From Seonamhaeicola sp. ML3 (GTDB lineage Bacteria > Bacteroidota > Bacteroidia > Flavobacteriales > Flavobacteriaceae): a stretch of 64,000 bases of DNA. The notes beneath the pieces are model-generated. The model saw only the letters and a program-made list of their open reading frames with translations. It did no database searches and was not told the origin of the DNA. Positions within the stretch are counted from its first letter, which is position 1. Every line of letters begins with the position of its first letter. Where the stretch lies: NCBI RefSeq assembly GCF_023273855.1, contig NZ_CP096884.1, positions 3,224,001 to 3,288,000 of the forward strand, read 5' to 3'. The position numbers and the translations under genes were made by a program. Positions 33,317 to 42,563 of this stretch are shown piece after piece.

Positions 33317-35842
33317 ATGATGCAAAGACAGATCGCTTTATTATTAGTTTGGTCCGTTTGTTTTTTTCAAGCCAACGCTCAAAAACCCAAAACACCATCT
33401 TCCTCTCAGATATACGAGTCTATTCAAAAGCTAAATTTTTTAGGTTCGGTTTTATATGTTGCTGCGCACCCCGATGATGAAAACACGAGGTTGATTTCCT
33501 ACATGTCTAATCACGTTAAAGCCAGAACAGCCTATTTATCTCTAACACGAGGTGATGGCGGACAAAATTTAATTGGCCCAGAAATACGAGAACTTCTTGG
33601 CGTAATAAGAACCCAGGAATTATTAGCGGCCAGACGTGTGGATGGCGGAGAACAAATATTCTCGAGAGCTAATGATTTTGGCTACTCTAAACACCCTGAA
33701 GAAACTTTTAATATTTGGGATGAAGCACAGGTTCTAAGTGATGTCGTTCTAGCCATAAGACAATTTAAACCGGATATCATTATAAACCGATTTGACCATA
33801 GAACCCCTGGCACAACCCACGGTCACCATACAGCCTCTGCTATATTGAGCGTTGAAGCGTTCGATTTGGTTGGCGATGAAAACTCACACCCAGAGTTACT
33901 GGAATATGCAAGTACATGGCAACCTAAGCGTTTGTTTTTCAATACAGGATGGTGGTTTTATGGCAGTAGAGAAAACTTTGATAAGGCAGATAAGAGTAAT
34001 ATGTTAAATGTCGATATTGGCGTATACTACCCATTAAAAGGCTTATCTAATAACGAAGTCGCTGCATTGGCCAGCAGTCAACATTTGTGTCAAGGATTCG
34101 GAAGGCTAGCGCAACGCGGTTCACAACATGAATATATTGAACTCATTAAAGGAGATGCTCTCGAGGGTGATAATATTTTTGCCGGTATAGATACCTCATG
34201 GAACCGCATTAAAGGCGGTAAAACCATTGGAGATTTGCTGTATGCTGTTGAAAAGAATTTCAACTTTCAAAATCCTTCAATACATCTTCCCAATCTAATT
34301 GAAGCCTATACCCTATTGCAGACCGTAGAGAATGAACACTGGAAAACCCAGAAGACAAAGGAGCTAAAAGCCATTATAGAAATGTGTGCCGGGTTGTACC
34401 TTGAAGCTTCGGCATCTACCTTTTCCGTTTCGGCCGAGAATAACTTAAAGATTAATATTGAAGCGCTAAAAAGAAGCGATGCTAACATTAAGCTAAAAAG
34501 CGTTAGTATTTCACCCATAAATCAAGTTAAGACTACACATGTTTTTATGGAAAATAACAAGAAATATAATTTTTCATTCAATACCATTATCCCAGATTTA
34601 GATCACACCAGCCCGTACTGGTTAAATAAAAAATGGACTAAAGGTATGTATGTTGTTGAAAATAAAGCCTTAATAGGAAATCCTGAAACCAAAAGAGCTT
34701 TACAGGCTACTTTTTCTATTGATTTTGATGGCTTAACAATTGATTTTGAAAAAGATGTGATTCATCGCTATTCAAAACCAGATAAAGGTGAATTGTATCG
34801 TCCGTTTGAAATCATTCCAGAAGCATCTGCTAAAATAGCCCAAAAGGTGGTTATTTTTGAGAATAATCAACCTCACGATATCACCGTAGTCGTAAAAGCG
34901 GGTAAAGATAACTTAGAAGGTCATGTGGAAGTTTGTCATCCTAACGATTGGAGCGTATATCCCAAAAACCAAAAAATATCAATCAAACACAAAGGAGAAG
35001 AACAAACTTTAGTGTTTACGATTATACCTCCTAAAAATCAAAGTGAAGGCTTGATTGGCCCCATTGTACACATAGGTAACAATGCCTACACAAAAGAACT
35101 TGTTGAGATTAAGTACGATCATATTCCCTATCAAACCGTTCAGTTGCCAAGTGAAAGTAAGGTGGTGCGTTTAGACATTCAGAAACGGGGTGAAAATATA
35201 GCTTATATCCAAGGTGCTGGCGATGTTGTTCCAGAAAGTTTACAACAAATAGGCTATAGTGTTCGTGTCATAAAACCAGAAGACATTTCGGCTGAATTAT
35301 TAAGTAGATTTGATGCGGTAGTTGTAGGCATTAGGGCTTATAATACTGTTGAAGCCTTAGAATTTAAACAAGAAACACTGTTCGATTTTGTGTCTAAAGG
35401 CGGTAATATGATAGTGCAATACAACACCTCCCATAGGCTTAAAACAAAGCAATTGGCACCATACGATTTAAAATTATCTAGAGATCGTGTAACCGATGAA
35501 AACGCCGAAGTTAGATTTTTAAATCCTGAACATCCTGTACTTAATTTCCCCAATAAAATCACTCAAAAAGATTTTGAAGGTTGGACCCAAGAGCGCGGTT
35601 TGTATTTTCCAAACCAATGGAGCAATGAGTTTACACCAATACTCTCCATGAACGATAAGAATGAAACCCCTAAAGACGGTAGTTTATTGGTCGCCAAATA
35701 CGGTAAAGGCTATTACATTTACACTGGCCTGAGCTTTTTTAGGGAATTTCCAGAAGGCGTTTCTGGTGCTTACCGATTGTTTGCAAATATGCTATCTTTA
35801 GGAAAAGACAACCTAAAGCTAGAAGCTAAACTTAACGATTAG
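33317..35842 (+). CDS. PIG-L family deacetylase with C-terminal GATase1-like domain
   Basis: An 841-residue exported protein with a signal peptide ending about residue 21. The zinc motif AHPDDE is near 52-57, followed by RGDGG and the HGHHTA histidines (about 167), as in LmbE/PIG-L deacetylases that remove acetyl groups from N-acetylglucosamine-type sugars. The middle is beta-rich. The last 220 residues contain VVGIRAYN and GGNMIVQYNTS, a ThuA/GATase-like fold. It heads a tight group with a small membrane protein, a sodium symporter and a Gfo/Idh oxidoreductase, which suggests uptake and processing of an amino-sugar glycan. Confidence 0.85.
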   Translation: MMQRQIALLLVWSVCFFQANAQKPKTPSSSQIYESIQKLNFLGSVLYVAAHPDDENTRLISYMSNHVKARTAYLSLTRGDGGQNLIGPEIRELLGVIRTQELLAARRVDGGEQIFSRANDFGYSKHPEETFNIWDEAQVLSDVVLAIRQFKPDIIINRFDHRTPGTTHGHHTASAILSVEAFDLVGDENSHPELLEYASTWQPKRLFFNTGWWFYGSRENFDKADKSNMLNVDIGVYYPLKGLSNNEVAALASSQHLCQGFGRLAQRGSQHEYIELIKGDALEGDNIFAGIDTSWNRIKGGKTIGDLLYAVEKNFNFQNPSIHLPNLIEAYTLLQTVENEHWKTQKTKELKAIIEMCAGLYLEASASTFSVSAENNLKINIEALKRSDANIKLKSVSISPINQVKTTHVFMENNKKYNFSFNTIIPDLDHTSPYWLNKKWTKGMYVVENKALIGNPETKRALQATFSIDFDGLTIDFEKDVIHRYSKPDKGELYRPFEIIPEASAKIAQKVVIFENNQPHDITVVVKAGKDNLEGHVEVCHPNDWSVYPKNQKISIKHKGEEQTLVFTIIPPKNQSEGLIGPIVHIGNNAYTKELVEIKYDHIPYQTVQLPSESKVVRLDIQKRGENIAYIQGAGDVVPESLQQIGYSVRVIKPEDISAELLSRFDAVVVGIRAYNTVEALEFKQETLFDFVSKGGNMIVQYNTSHRLKTKQLAPYDLKLSRDRVTDENAEVRFLNPEHPVLNFPNKITQKDFEGWTQERGLYFPNQWSNEFTPILSMNDKNETPKDGSLLVAKYGKGYYIYTGLSFFREFPEGVSGAYRLFANMLSLGKDNLKLEAKLND

Positions 35843-35846
35843 TTTT

Positions 35847-35957
35847 ATGACCGATAAAAACCAACCAAAACAACCTTGGCTTAAATTATACTCTATTGTT
35901 TTAATAGCTAATGCGGTTTATTTCATATTGTTTTACTTAATAATGAAAGCGTTTTAG
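35847..35957 (+). CDS. 36-residue single-helix membrane protein
   Basis: A short ORF from ATG 35847 to TAG 35957: a polar N-terminus rich in Lys, Gln and Pro (MTDKNQPKQPW), then one hydrophobic helix (about residues 13-33). It begins 4 bp after the PIG-L stop, and its stop TAG is followed directly by the ATG of the symporter, so it exactly fills the gap. The arrangement is like DUF4212 with its symporter at 2475-2732, and it may be a small subunit of this transporter. Function inferred from position only. Confidence 0.6.
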   Translation: MTDKNQPKQPWLKLYSIVLIANAVYFILFYLIMKAF

Positions 35958-37757
35958 ATGCAATTAAATTGGATTGATTGGGTTGTTTTAAGCGTTACCT
36001 TGCTTACCATTGTTGGTTATGGCACTTGGAAAACCAGAGGCCGTAATAGTGCCCAGGAATATATAAAAGGCGGTAACTCCTCAAAATGGTGGACTATTGG
36101 TTTATCGGTAATGGCCACCCAAGCGAGTGCCATCACTTTTTTATCTACTACTGGACAAGCATTTTCAGATGGTATGGGGTTCGTTCAGTTTTATTTCGGA
36201 CTCCCAATTGCAATGGTTATCATTTGTTTGGTCTTCATTCCGCTGTACCATAAATTAAAGGTATTCACTGCCTATGAATTTTTAGAAAGCAGGTTCGACT
36301 TAAAGACCCGAAGCCTCACTGCCGTTTTGTTCTTAATTCAACGGGGTTTAGCAGCAGGAATAACCATTTTTGCTCCAGCCATAATCTTATCGGTAATCCT
36401 AGATTGGAACCTTACCTATCTTAATATTGCCATTGGTATTTTAGTCATAATATATACGGTTTCTGGAGGCACAAAAGCTGTGACCGTAACACAAAAACAG
36501 CAAATGTTTGTCATTTTTGCTGGTATGCTGGCGGCCCTATTCATTACTTTGAACCTTATTCCAGATGAAGTCTCCTTTACCAAAGCATTAGATATTGCTG
36601 GTGCCAACGGAAGAATGGAAATTTTAGACTTTTCTTTCGATTTGGAAAATAGATATACCGTTTGGTCTGGCCTTATTGGAGGTACATTTTTAGCCCTCGC
36701 CTATTTTGGTACAGACCAAAGCCAAGTACAACGCTACCTATCGGGCAAGTCCATTAAAGAAATGCAAATGGGACTTATATTCAACGGAGTTCTAAAAGTA
36801 CCCATGCAATTCTTTATTTTATTGGTTGGAATTATGGTCTTTGTATTTTATCAATTTAACCCACCACCACTAAATTTTATTGGACCATCAACAGATAAAG
36901 TTTTGGCTTCGGAATATGCTGAAGAATATAAAGCACTTCAAGAAAAACAAAATGTGCTTTTCAGTAAAAAGAAAGCACTTAGTTTGACTCTGTCTAAAAG
37001 TGAAGATGATAATATTAGAAAAGAATTATTCGAACTAGATAAACAAGAGAAGGCGTTTCGTTTAGAATCTAAATACCTGATAAAAAGGGCTGTAGATTCT
37101 GCTTACGCCAATACATATGACAGACTACAAAATGAATTAAAGGCTTTAGAAGATAATACTGAAAGTAGTGCATACAAACAAAAAGAGGAAGCTTTACAAA
37201 ATCTGTATGAGGAATCTGCAAAAGACACTCAAACAAATGACAGGGATTATATGTTCATTACCTTTATCCTGAAACATCTTCCTAAAGGGTTGATAGGATT
37301 GCTTTTGGCCGTAATACTTTCGGCAGCTATGTCTTCTACAGCATCAGAAATAAATGCGTTGGCCACTATTACTTCGGTGGATTTATACGGTAGAAATCTT
37401 AAAGTGGATAAAGGAGAAAAGCACATGGTTAAAGCCACAAAACTATTTACACTACTTTGGGGCATTGTAGCAATAATAATTGCTTGTTTTGCCAATCTTG
37501 CCGAGAATTTAATACAGCTAGTGAATATCATAGGCTCAATCTTCTATGGTAATGTTCTGGGTATTTTCCTTTTAGCATTTTTTATAAAATCTATTAAAGG
37601 GAATGCTGTATTCTTGGCCGCCATCATAACGCAAATCATAGTTATTACAGGTTGGTGGTTCGACTGGATGCCTTACCTGTGGTTAAATTTATTTGGATGT
37701 GCTTTAGTGGTAATTATCGCTCTAGCCATTCAACCTTTTTATAAAAACAATGACTAA
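35958..37757 (+). CDS. sodium:solute symporter with a coiled-coil insert
   Basis: A 599-residue SSS-family permease. The core (EYIKGGNSSKWWTIGLSVMA, about 36-55; QRGLAAGITIFAP, about 130) is ordinary. Between two membrane helices (residues about 313-425) lies a 110-residue hydrophilic segment full of Glu, Lys and Leu that should form a coiled coil or helical hairpin. The context with PIG-L and Gfo/Idh suggests sugar or amino-sugar import. The stop overlaps the next gene by 8 bp. Confidence 0.85.
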   Translation: MQLNWIDWVVLSVTLLTIVGYGTWKTRGRNSAQEYIKGGNSSKWWTIGLSVMATQASAITFLSTTGQAFSDGMGFVQFYFGLPIAMVIICLVFIPLYHKLKVFTAYEFLESRFDLKTRSLTAVLFLIQRGLAAGITIFAPAIILSVILDWNLTYLNIAIGILVIIYTVSGGTKAVTVTQKQQMFVIFAGMLAALFITLNLIPDEVSFTKALDIAGANGRMEILDFSFDLENRYTVWSGLIGGTFLALAYFGTDQSQVQRYLSGKSIKEMQMGLIFNGVLKVPMQFFILLVGIMVFVFYQFNPPPLNFIGPSTDKVLASEYAEEYKALQEKQNVLFSKKKALSLTLSKSEDDNIRKELFELDKQEKAFRLESKYLIKRAVDSAYANTYDRLQNELKALEDNTESSAYKQKEEALQNLYEESAKDTQTNDRDYMFITFILKHLPKGLIGLLLAVILSAAMSSTASEINALATITSVDLYGRNLKVDKGEKHMVKATKLFTLLWGIVAIIIACFANLAENLIQLVNIIGSIFYGNVLGIFLLAFFIKSIKGNAVFLAAIITQIIVITGWWFDWMPYLWLNLFGCALVVIIALAIQPFYKNND

Positions 37758-38736
37758 ATCAACAACTAAGAAAACCATTAACTGGGGCATTATAGGACTT
37801 GGTAATATTGCTCACAAATTTGCAAAAGACTTACTCACCATTCCCGATGCTAAACTACACGCCGTAGCTTCAAGAACTCAGGAGAAATCTGATGTCTTTG
37901 CCAAGGTATATGGCGCTACTAAGGCTTATTCCAGTTATGAGGCACTAGCAAAAGATAAGGATATAGATGCCGTTTATATCGCCACACCGCATGCGCTACA
38001 CAAAGAAAACACCACCCTTTGTTTAGAACATGGTATTGCTGTATTATGTGAAAAACCTTTTGCTATGAACAGCGATGAAGTCGATATGATGATTGCAAAA
38101 GCAAAAGAAAATCAGGTCTTGCTCATGGAAGCCTTGTGGACTTACTTTTTACCGCACTACCAATATGTTCTTGATCATCTTAAAAATGAAACTTATGGCA
38201 AGCTGTTAAAACTGGAAGCCGACTTTGGGTTTTTTAAGGCTTTTGATGACAACTCAAGACTTTTTAACAAAGACCTAGGTGGTGGTAGTCTTTTAGATAT
38301 TGGCATCTACCCTATTTTTGCGGCCTTATCTACTTTGGGTATTCCAGAGAATATTGAAGCTAATGCTACGTTTTTCGAAAATGGTGCAGATTCCTCTTGT
38401 AGCATAACCTTTAAGTACGGTGATGGCAGCACAGCGCTATTAAACAGTTCTTTGATAGAAGATACACCTACCGAGGCTATCTTTTATTGTGAAAACGCTA
38501 CAGTTAAGATTAACACCTATTTCCATGCCCCTTCCACAGTTTCTATTATCAGGGACAACAACGAGGAACGTATTGACTTTAATTATAAAACGATTGGCTA
38601 TAACTACGAGGCCATTCATTTTAATGAGTTAATTAGAAATGGTAAAACCGAAAGTGATGTCATGACGTTTGAGTTTAGCAAACAGTTGATAAAACTATTG
38701 GATAGCGTTAGAAAAATTATCAATCTAGAGTATTAA
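37750..38736 (+). CDS. Gfo/Idh/MocA-family oxidoreductase
   Basis: A 328-residue NAD(P)-dependent sugar or cyclitol oxidoreductase. The nucleotide loop is IIGLGNIAHKFA (about 14-25), the EKP motif is CEKPFAM (about 99), and the later DLGGGSLLDIGIY (about 176-188) holds the catalytic region. It overlaps the symporter by 8 bp and ends with a strong terminator, so the unit runs from about 33300 to 38775. Substrate unknown. Confidence 0.87.
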   Translation: MTKSTTKKTINWGIIGLGNIAHKFAKDLLTIPDAKLHAVASRTQEKSDVFAKVYGATKAYSSYEALAKDKDIDAVYIATPHALHKENTTLCLEHGIAVLCEKPFAMNSDEVDMMIAKAKENQVLLMEALWTYFLPHYQYVLDHLKNETYGKLLKLEADFGFFKAFDDNSRLFNKDLGGGSLLDIGIYPIFAALSTLGIPENIEANATFFENGADSSCSITFKYGDGSTALLNSSLIEDTPTEAIFYCENATVKINTYFHAPSTVSIIRDNNEERIDFNYKTIGYNYEAIHFNELIRNGKTESDVMTFEFSKQLIKLLDSVRKIINLEY

Positions 38737-38738
38737 AC

Positions 38739-38775
38739 AAGTAAGGCGCAACCTAAACAGCTGCGCCTTACTTTC
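38739..38775 (+). terminator. terminator after the oxidoreductase
   Basis: A 12-bp perfect stem AAGTAAGGCGCA/TGCGCCTTACTT (38739-38750 with 38762-38773). Few T residues follow on the plus strand. It lies between convergent genes and may serve both. Confidence 0.7.
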
Positions 38776-38816
38776 TAAAATATCTATAAATGTAACGCTA
38801 TAGTTATATAGGTAGT

Positions 38817-39668
38817 CTACATAGCTCCCCACTCTTTTAAAACTTTCTCGTTCTTATCTATGAAGGGTTGATAATTTCTTTTCTTAGCTAATTCCAAAGA
38901 TGTTTTAGCTGCTTCAATCGCTGCTTTTTTATTTCCAGCTTTAGCGTGTATTAGAGCCTGTTGGTGAATAAACCAAAAACGCGGTTTCTTACTTGTCATT
39001 TCAACGGCTTTATCAATCCATTTTACGGCCTCAGAAATATCTTTGCCTTCCTCGTAATAATATACAGCAGAATTAAAATAATCTTGAGGAGAAGGTCCAT
39101 TCATAACACTTTTAATGCTTTTACTCACCTTAGCATCTGTTGGTACAGTGAAAGGAACAGCAGCATAAGATTTCTCCCAAATAATTTCTAAAACAGCACT
39201 ACTGTTCTTAATCTGGTTAATATCAATAGCCAATGTCTCAACATTAAAAGGCACCTCATAAACTTTAACTTTGGAAGTAGCAACTACTTTGCTATCATCC
39301 CAATCTTGAGGTGTGCCCCAATTGTCCGAATCGGCATATAACATCACATCCCAAGCTTCGGCTGAGTTTAATCGTGTGTAAATGGCATAAGTACCGGCTT
39401 TTACTTCTTGTCCGTCGAACATGATGTCGTCACTGAAGGTTATTGTGGTATTTTTATTGGCACCTGTTCTCCAAACTGTTCCCCAAGGTTCTAATCCACC
39501 AAATATTTTTCGTCCTTTAACACCTGGTCTGGAATATGCTATGGTGATATCTGTAAGACCAACGGTTTGTTTTAAGGTTGCCGATGGACTTGGTGCTGGG
39601 GTTTTAACTTGAGCGTTAACAATGCTAATTGTTGCAAACGCCATAAACAGTAATACTAACTTTCTCAT
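38817..39668 (-). CDS. DUF2911 secreted protein with TPR-like tail
   Basis: A 283-residue protein with signal peptide (about 1-19). The DUF2911 domain (about 25-170) shows YSRPGVKGRKIFGGL, PWGTVWRTGANKNT and AGTYAIYTRLN; the remaining part has TPR-like helices (WIDKAVEMTSKKPRF, AIEAAKTSLELAKKR). Very common in Bacteroidota; function unknown. It is single, convergent with the preceding unit. Confidence 0.85.
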   Translation of the reverse strand: MRKLVLLFMAFATISIVNAQVKTPAPSPSATLKQTVGLTDITIAYSRPGVKGRKIFGGLEPWGTVWRTGANKNTTITFSDDIMFDGQEVKAGTYAIYTRLNSAEAWDVMLYADSDNWGTPQDWDDSKVVATSKVKVYEVPFNVETLAIDINQIKNSSAVLEIIWEKSYAAVPFTVPTDAKVSKSIKSVMNGPSPQDYFNSAVYYYEEGKDISEAVKWIDKAVEMTSKKPRFWFIHQQALIHAKAGNKKAAIEAAKTSLELAKKRNYQPFIDKNEKVLKEWGAM

Positions 39669-39762
39669 TTTTTTGATTGTTTAATGAATTTTAGGTTTAT
39701 AATGGTTTAAAATTAACGATTTAATAACTGCTTACTGTTAATAAAACCTTAAATAAGCCTCG

Positions 39763-39809
39763 TATATTTGCTTGATATAATTTTTAATATCGACACAGTT
39801 TATCTGTGT
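39763..39809 (+). promoter_or_regulatory. aquaporin promoter and leader hairpin
   Basis: TATATTTG (39763-39770) fits the -7 element. About 22 bp downstream ACACAG-TTTAT-CTGTGT (39793-39809) is a perfect small palindrome that could be an operator or a leader hairpin before the ATG at 39835. Confidence 0.45.
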
Positions 39810-39834
39810 ACCTTGATTATAAAAACTACTTAAC

Positions 39835-40491
39835 ATGAAAAAATATATAGCTGAAATTATAGGAACATTCACCATGATTTTTTGTGGCTGTGGCGCCATG
39901 ACCATCAATGAAATTACTGGAGGTTCAATTTCTCATGTTGGTGTTGCCGCAACATGGGGATTAATAGTTATGGCCATGATTTATGCCTTTGGAGAAACCT
40001 CTGGAGCACATTTTAATCCAGCTGTAACCATTGGATTTGCTGTAGCTAAAAAATTCTCTTGGCTTGAAGTTCCTAAATACATCACAGCTCAATTTGTTGG
40101 AGCTGTTTTAGCTGTTTTTATATTGTGGTTTCTTTTTCCTGAAAGTCAATTTTTAGGAGAGACCACTCCTGCTTCTGGTTTCCCTGCTTACAAAGCAGCT
40201 ATTCTAGAGTTTCTATTAACTTTTTTCCTAATGGTGACCATAATAAATGTTTCAACAGGCAGTAAAGAAATTGGCACCATGGCCGCCATAGCTGTTGGAG
40301 GTGTTATTCTATTGGAGGCCATGTTCGCAGGCCCGATGACTAAAGCCTCTATGAACCCTATACGCTCTATAGCTCCTGCAATTTTTACAGGAAACTTTAA
40401 AGATTTATGGTTGTATATTATTGCTCCTGTAGTAGGCGCAATAGCCGCAGTATCAAGCTGTAAATTGGTCAAGGATGACCAATGTTGCTAA
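39835..40491 (+). CDS. MIP-family aquaporin with an NPI second box
   Basis: A 218-residue channel with six helices. The first half-helix carries the normal HFNPAV box (about residue 59-64). The second reads SMNPIRS (about 171-177), with Ile instead of Ala after Asn-Pro, while the selectivity-filter Arg is kept. The C-terminus ends DDQCC. It should conduct water or small neutral solutes. Preceded by its own promoter region. Confidence 0.87.
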   Translation: MKKYIAEIIGTFTMIFCGCGAMTINEITGGSISHVGVAATWGLIVMAMIYAFGETSGAHFNPAVTIGFAVAKKFSWLEVPKYITAQFVGAVLAVFILWFLFPESQFLGETTPASGFPAYKAAILEFLLTFFLMVTIINVSTGSKEIGTMAAIAVGGVILLEAMFAGPMTKASMNPIRSIAPAIFTGNFKDLWLYIIAPVVGAIAAVSSCKLVKDDQCC

Positions 40492-40589
40492 CCATAATAA
40501 GAATTCCTTATAGCATTATATTTTATTTTGTTTAACTTTTTTGATTAATGGTTAAACATTTTTATATCTTTACCATAAATATTTTAATT

Positions 40590-41246
40590 ATGGCAAAGAA
40601 ATCTGCAATATCCGAATCTAAGATTATAGAACAATATATGGGTCATGTTTTAGAACATGGTAAAAACCCTTCCTCTGTATACGCATTTGCAAAAACGAAT
40701 GCTTTTGAAGAAAGTGATTTCTATAAATTTTTCGCATCGTTTGATGCCATTGAAAAAGGCATATTCACTGCGTTCTACCAAAACACCATTAAGATTTTAG
40801 AAAAGAGCGAGGATTACAAAATATTCGATGCTCGAAATAAACTATTAGGATTCTATTATACCTTTTTTGAAAACTTAACTGCCAATAGAAGTTATGTAAC
40901 CCATGTGTTGGACAAATACAAGAACAATCTAAAGGGCTTACAGATTTTAAACGGTCTAAAAAATCACTTTACAAATTATGTTGGGGCATTGGGAATTCAA
41001 ATGTTGGACATTAAACAAGAGCAGTTTGAAAAAATTCAAGAGAAAGCCCTCAAAGAATCAGCATGGTTACAACTTATAGTTACCATGAAATTTTGGCTTG
41101 AGGACACCTCACCTGCTTTCGAAAAAACAGATATTTTCATTGAAAAGTCCGTTAATACAACTTTTGATGTCTTAGATATCACCCCGATTAAAAGTGTTCT
41201 TGATTTAGGAAAATTCCTTTTCAAAGAAAAATTCCAAATGAACTAG
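40590..41246 (+). CDS. TetR-like transcription regulator
   Basis: The start at 40590 (MAKKSAISESKI) is preferred to the ATG at 40548, because a TATCTTTA -7-like box (about 40565-40572) lies between them. About 218 residues. An N-terminal region with ISESKIIEQYMGHVLE and SVYAFAKTNAFEESDFYKFFASF is a diverged TetR DNA-binding domain, and the rest is the helical ligand domain of a flavobacterial TetR_C subgroup. It opens the row of genes leading to the photolyase set and is the best candidate regulator of the following ABC1 kinase, flavin reductase and SDR. Confidence 0.72.
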   Translation: MAKKSAISESKIIEQYMGHVLEHGKNPSSVYAFAKTNAFEESDFYKFFASFDAIEKGIFTAFYQNTIKILEKSEDYKIFDARNKLLGFYYTFFENLTANRSYVTHVLDKYKNNLKGLQILNGLKNHFTNYVGALGIQMLDIKQEQFEKIQEKALKESAWLQLIVTMKFWLEDTSPAFEKTDIFIEKSVNTTFDVLDITPIKSVLDLGKFLFKEKFQMN

Positions 41247-41252
41247 AGTCTT

Positions 41253-42563
41253 ATGAAAACAATTGATAGTATACCAACATCTAAAATCCAGAGGGCAACC
41301 AAATTGGTTACAACTGGAGCAAAAGTGGGTGTTAATTACATAAAATATTACGGTGATAAATTAGTAAACAGTGAAGCCGAAGCCAAAGAACGGTTAAATA
41401 AGAACAATGCAACCGATATATATGATGGTCTCAAACAGCTCAAAGGCAGTGCTCTCAAAGTAGCACAAATGTTGAGCATGGAAAAAAGTATTTTGCCGCA
41501 GGCTTATGTAGAGCAATTTTCTTTGGCTCAATTTTCGGTTCCGCCGCTTTCACCACCATTAGTTATAAAAACGTTTAAAAAATATTTTGGGAAACATCCC
41601 AATGATCTTTTTGATACTTTTAGTGCAACTTCCGTTAACGCTGCTAGTATCGGCCAGGTACATGTAGCATTTAAGAATGGGAAAAAACTTGCTGTGAAAA
41701 TCCAATACCCGGGAGTTGCAGAGAGTATCGCTTCAGACCTAGCCATGGTTAAACCTGTGGCTATGAGTATGTTCAATATCAAAGGTAAAGATTCAGATAA
41801 ATACTTTAAAGAAGTTGAGCATAAACTCGTTGAGGAAACGAATTACATCAACGAGATTAAGCAAAGTAAAGAGGTTGCTGAAAACTGTAAACATATTCCG
41901 CATCTTCGTTTTCCGCATTATTACGAAGACCTATCTTCTGAAAGAATTATTACCATGGACTTCATGGAAGGTGAACACCTTTCTGAATTCACTGCTCACA
42001 ACGAAGACCAAGACAAAGCAAACAGATTAGGACAAGCCTTATGGGATTTTTACATGTACCAAATACATAATTTGAAAAAGGTACATGCCGATCCGCATCC
42101 GGGCAACTTCCTAGTTTCTGAAAAAGGAGAATTAATTGCGTTAGATTTTGGGTGTATGAAAACCATTCCAGACGAATTTTATACACCCTATTTTAACCTT
42201 GCAAAAAAAGAAAACTTGAGCAATCAAGATTATTTTGTCTCTAAACTCTATGAATTAGAAATTTTGAGAGCAGACGATTCACCCGAAGAACTCGAATTTT
42301 TCACTCAGATGTTTCATGAAATGTTGAGTCTTTTTACACAGCCGTTTCACCAAGATACTTTTGATTTCTCTGATGCTAATTTCTTTGGACAAATAGCGGA
42401 CCTAGGAGAAAAATATTCTAAGAACACCGAATTACGAAAAATGAATGGTAATAGAGGTTCTAAGCATTTCATTTACATAAACAGAACTTTCTTCGGACTT
42501 TACAACCTTATGTTCGATTTGAAGGCACAAAACATAAAAATCAATAATTTTTTAAAGCTGTAA
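41253..42563 (+). CDS. ABC1/UbiB-family atypical kinase
   Basis: A 436-residue kinase-like protein. The signature segment is LKGSALKVAQMLS (about 65-77), in which the usual KxGQ is KVAQ; the Ala-rich loop is VNAASIGQVHVA (about 127-138); the catalytic HADPHPGNFLV is near 274 and the metal-binding DFGCM near 294. Family members support quinone synthesis or lipid homeostasis. Start overlaps nothing; it follows the TetR gene by 6 bp and its stop overlaps the flavin reductase start (TAATG). Confidence 0.88.
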   Translation: MKTIDSIPTSKIQRATKLVTTGAKVGVNYIKYYGDKLVNSEAEAKERLNKNNATDIYDGLKQLKGSALKVAQMLSMEKSILPQAYVEQFSLAQFSVPPLSPPLVIKTFKKYFGKHPNDLFDTFSATSVNAASIGQVHVAFKNGKKLAVKIQYPGVAESIASDLAMVKPVAMSMFNIKGKDSDKYFKEVEHKLVEETNYINEIKQSKEVAENCKHIPHLRFPHYYEDLSSERIITMDFMEGEHLSEFTAHNEDQDKANRLGQALWDFYMYQIHNLKKVHADPHPGNFLVSEKGELIALDFGCMKTIPDEFYTPYFNLAKKENLSNQDYFVSKLYELEILRADDSPEELEFFTQMFHEMLSLFTQPFHQDTFDFSDANFFGQIADLGEKYSKNTELRKMNGNRGSKHFIYINRTFFGLYNLMFDLKAQNIKINNFLKL

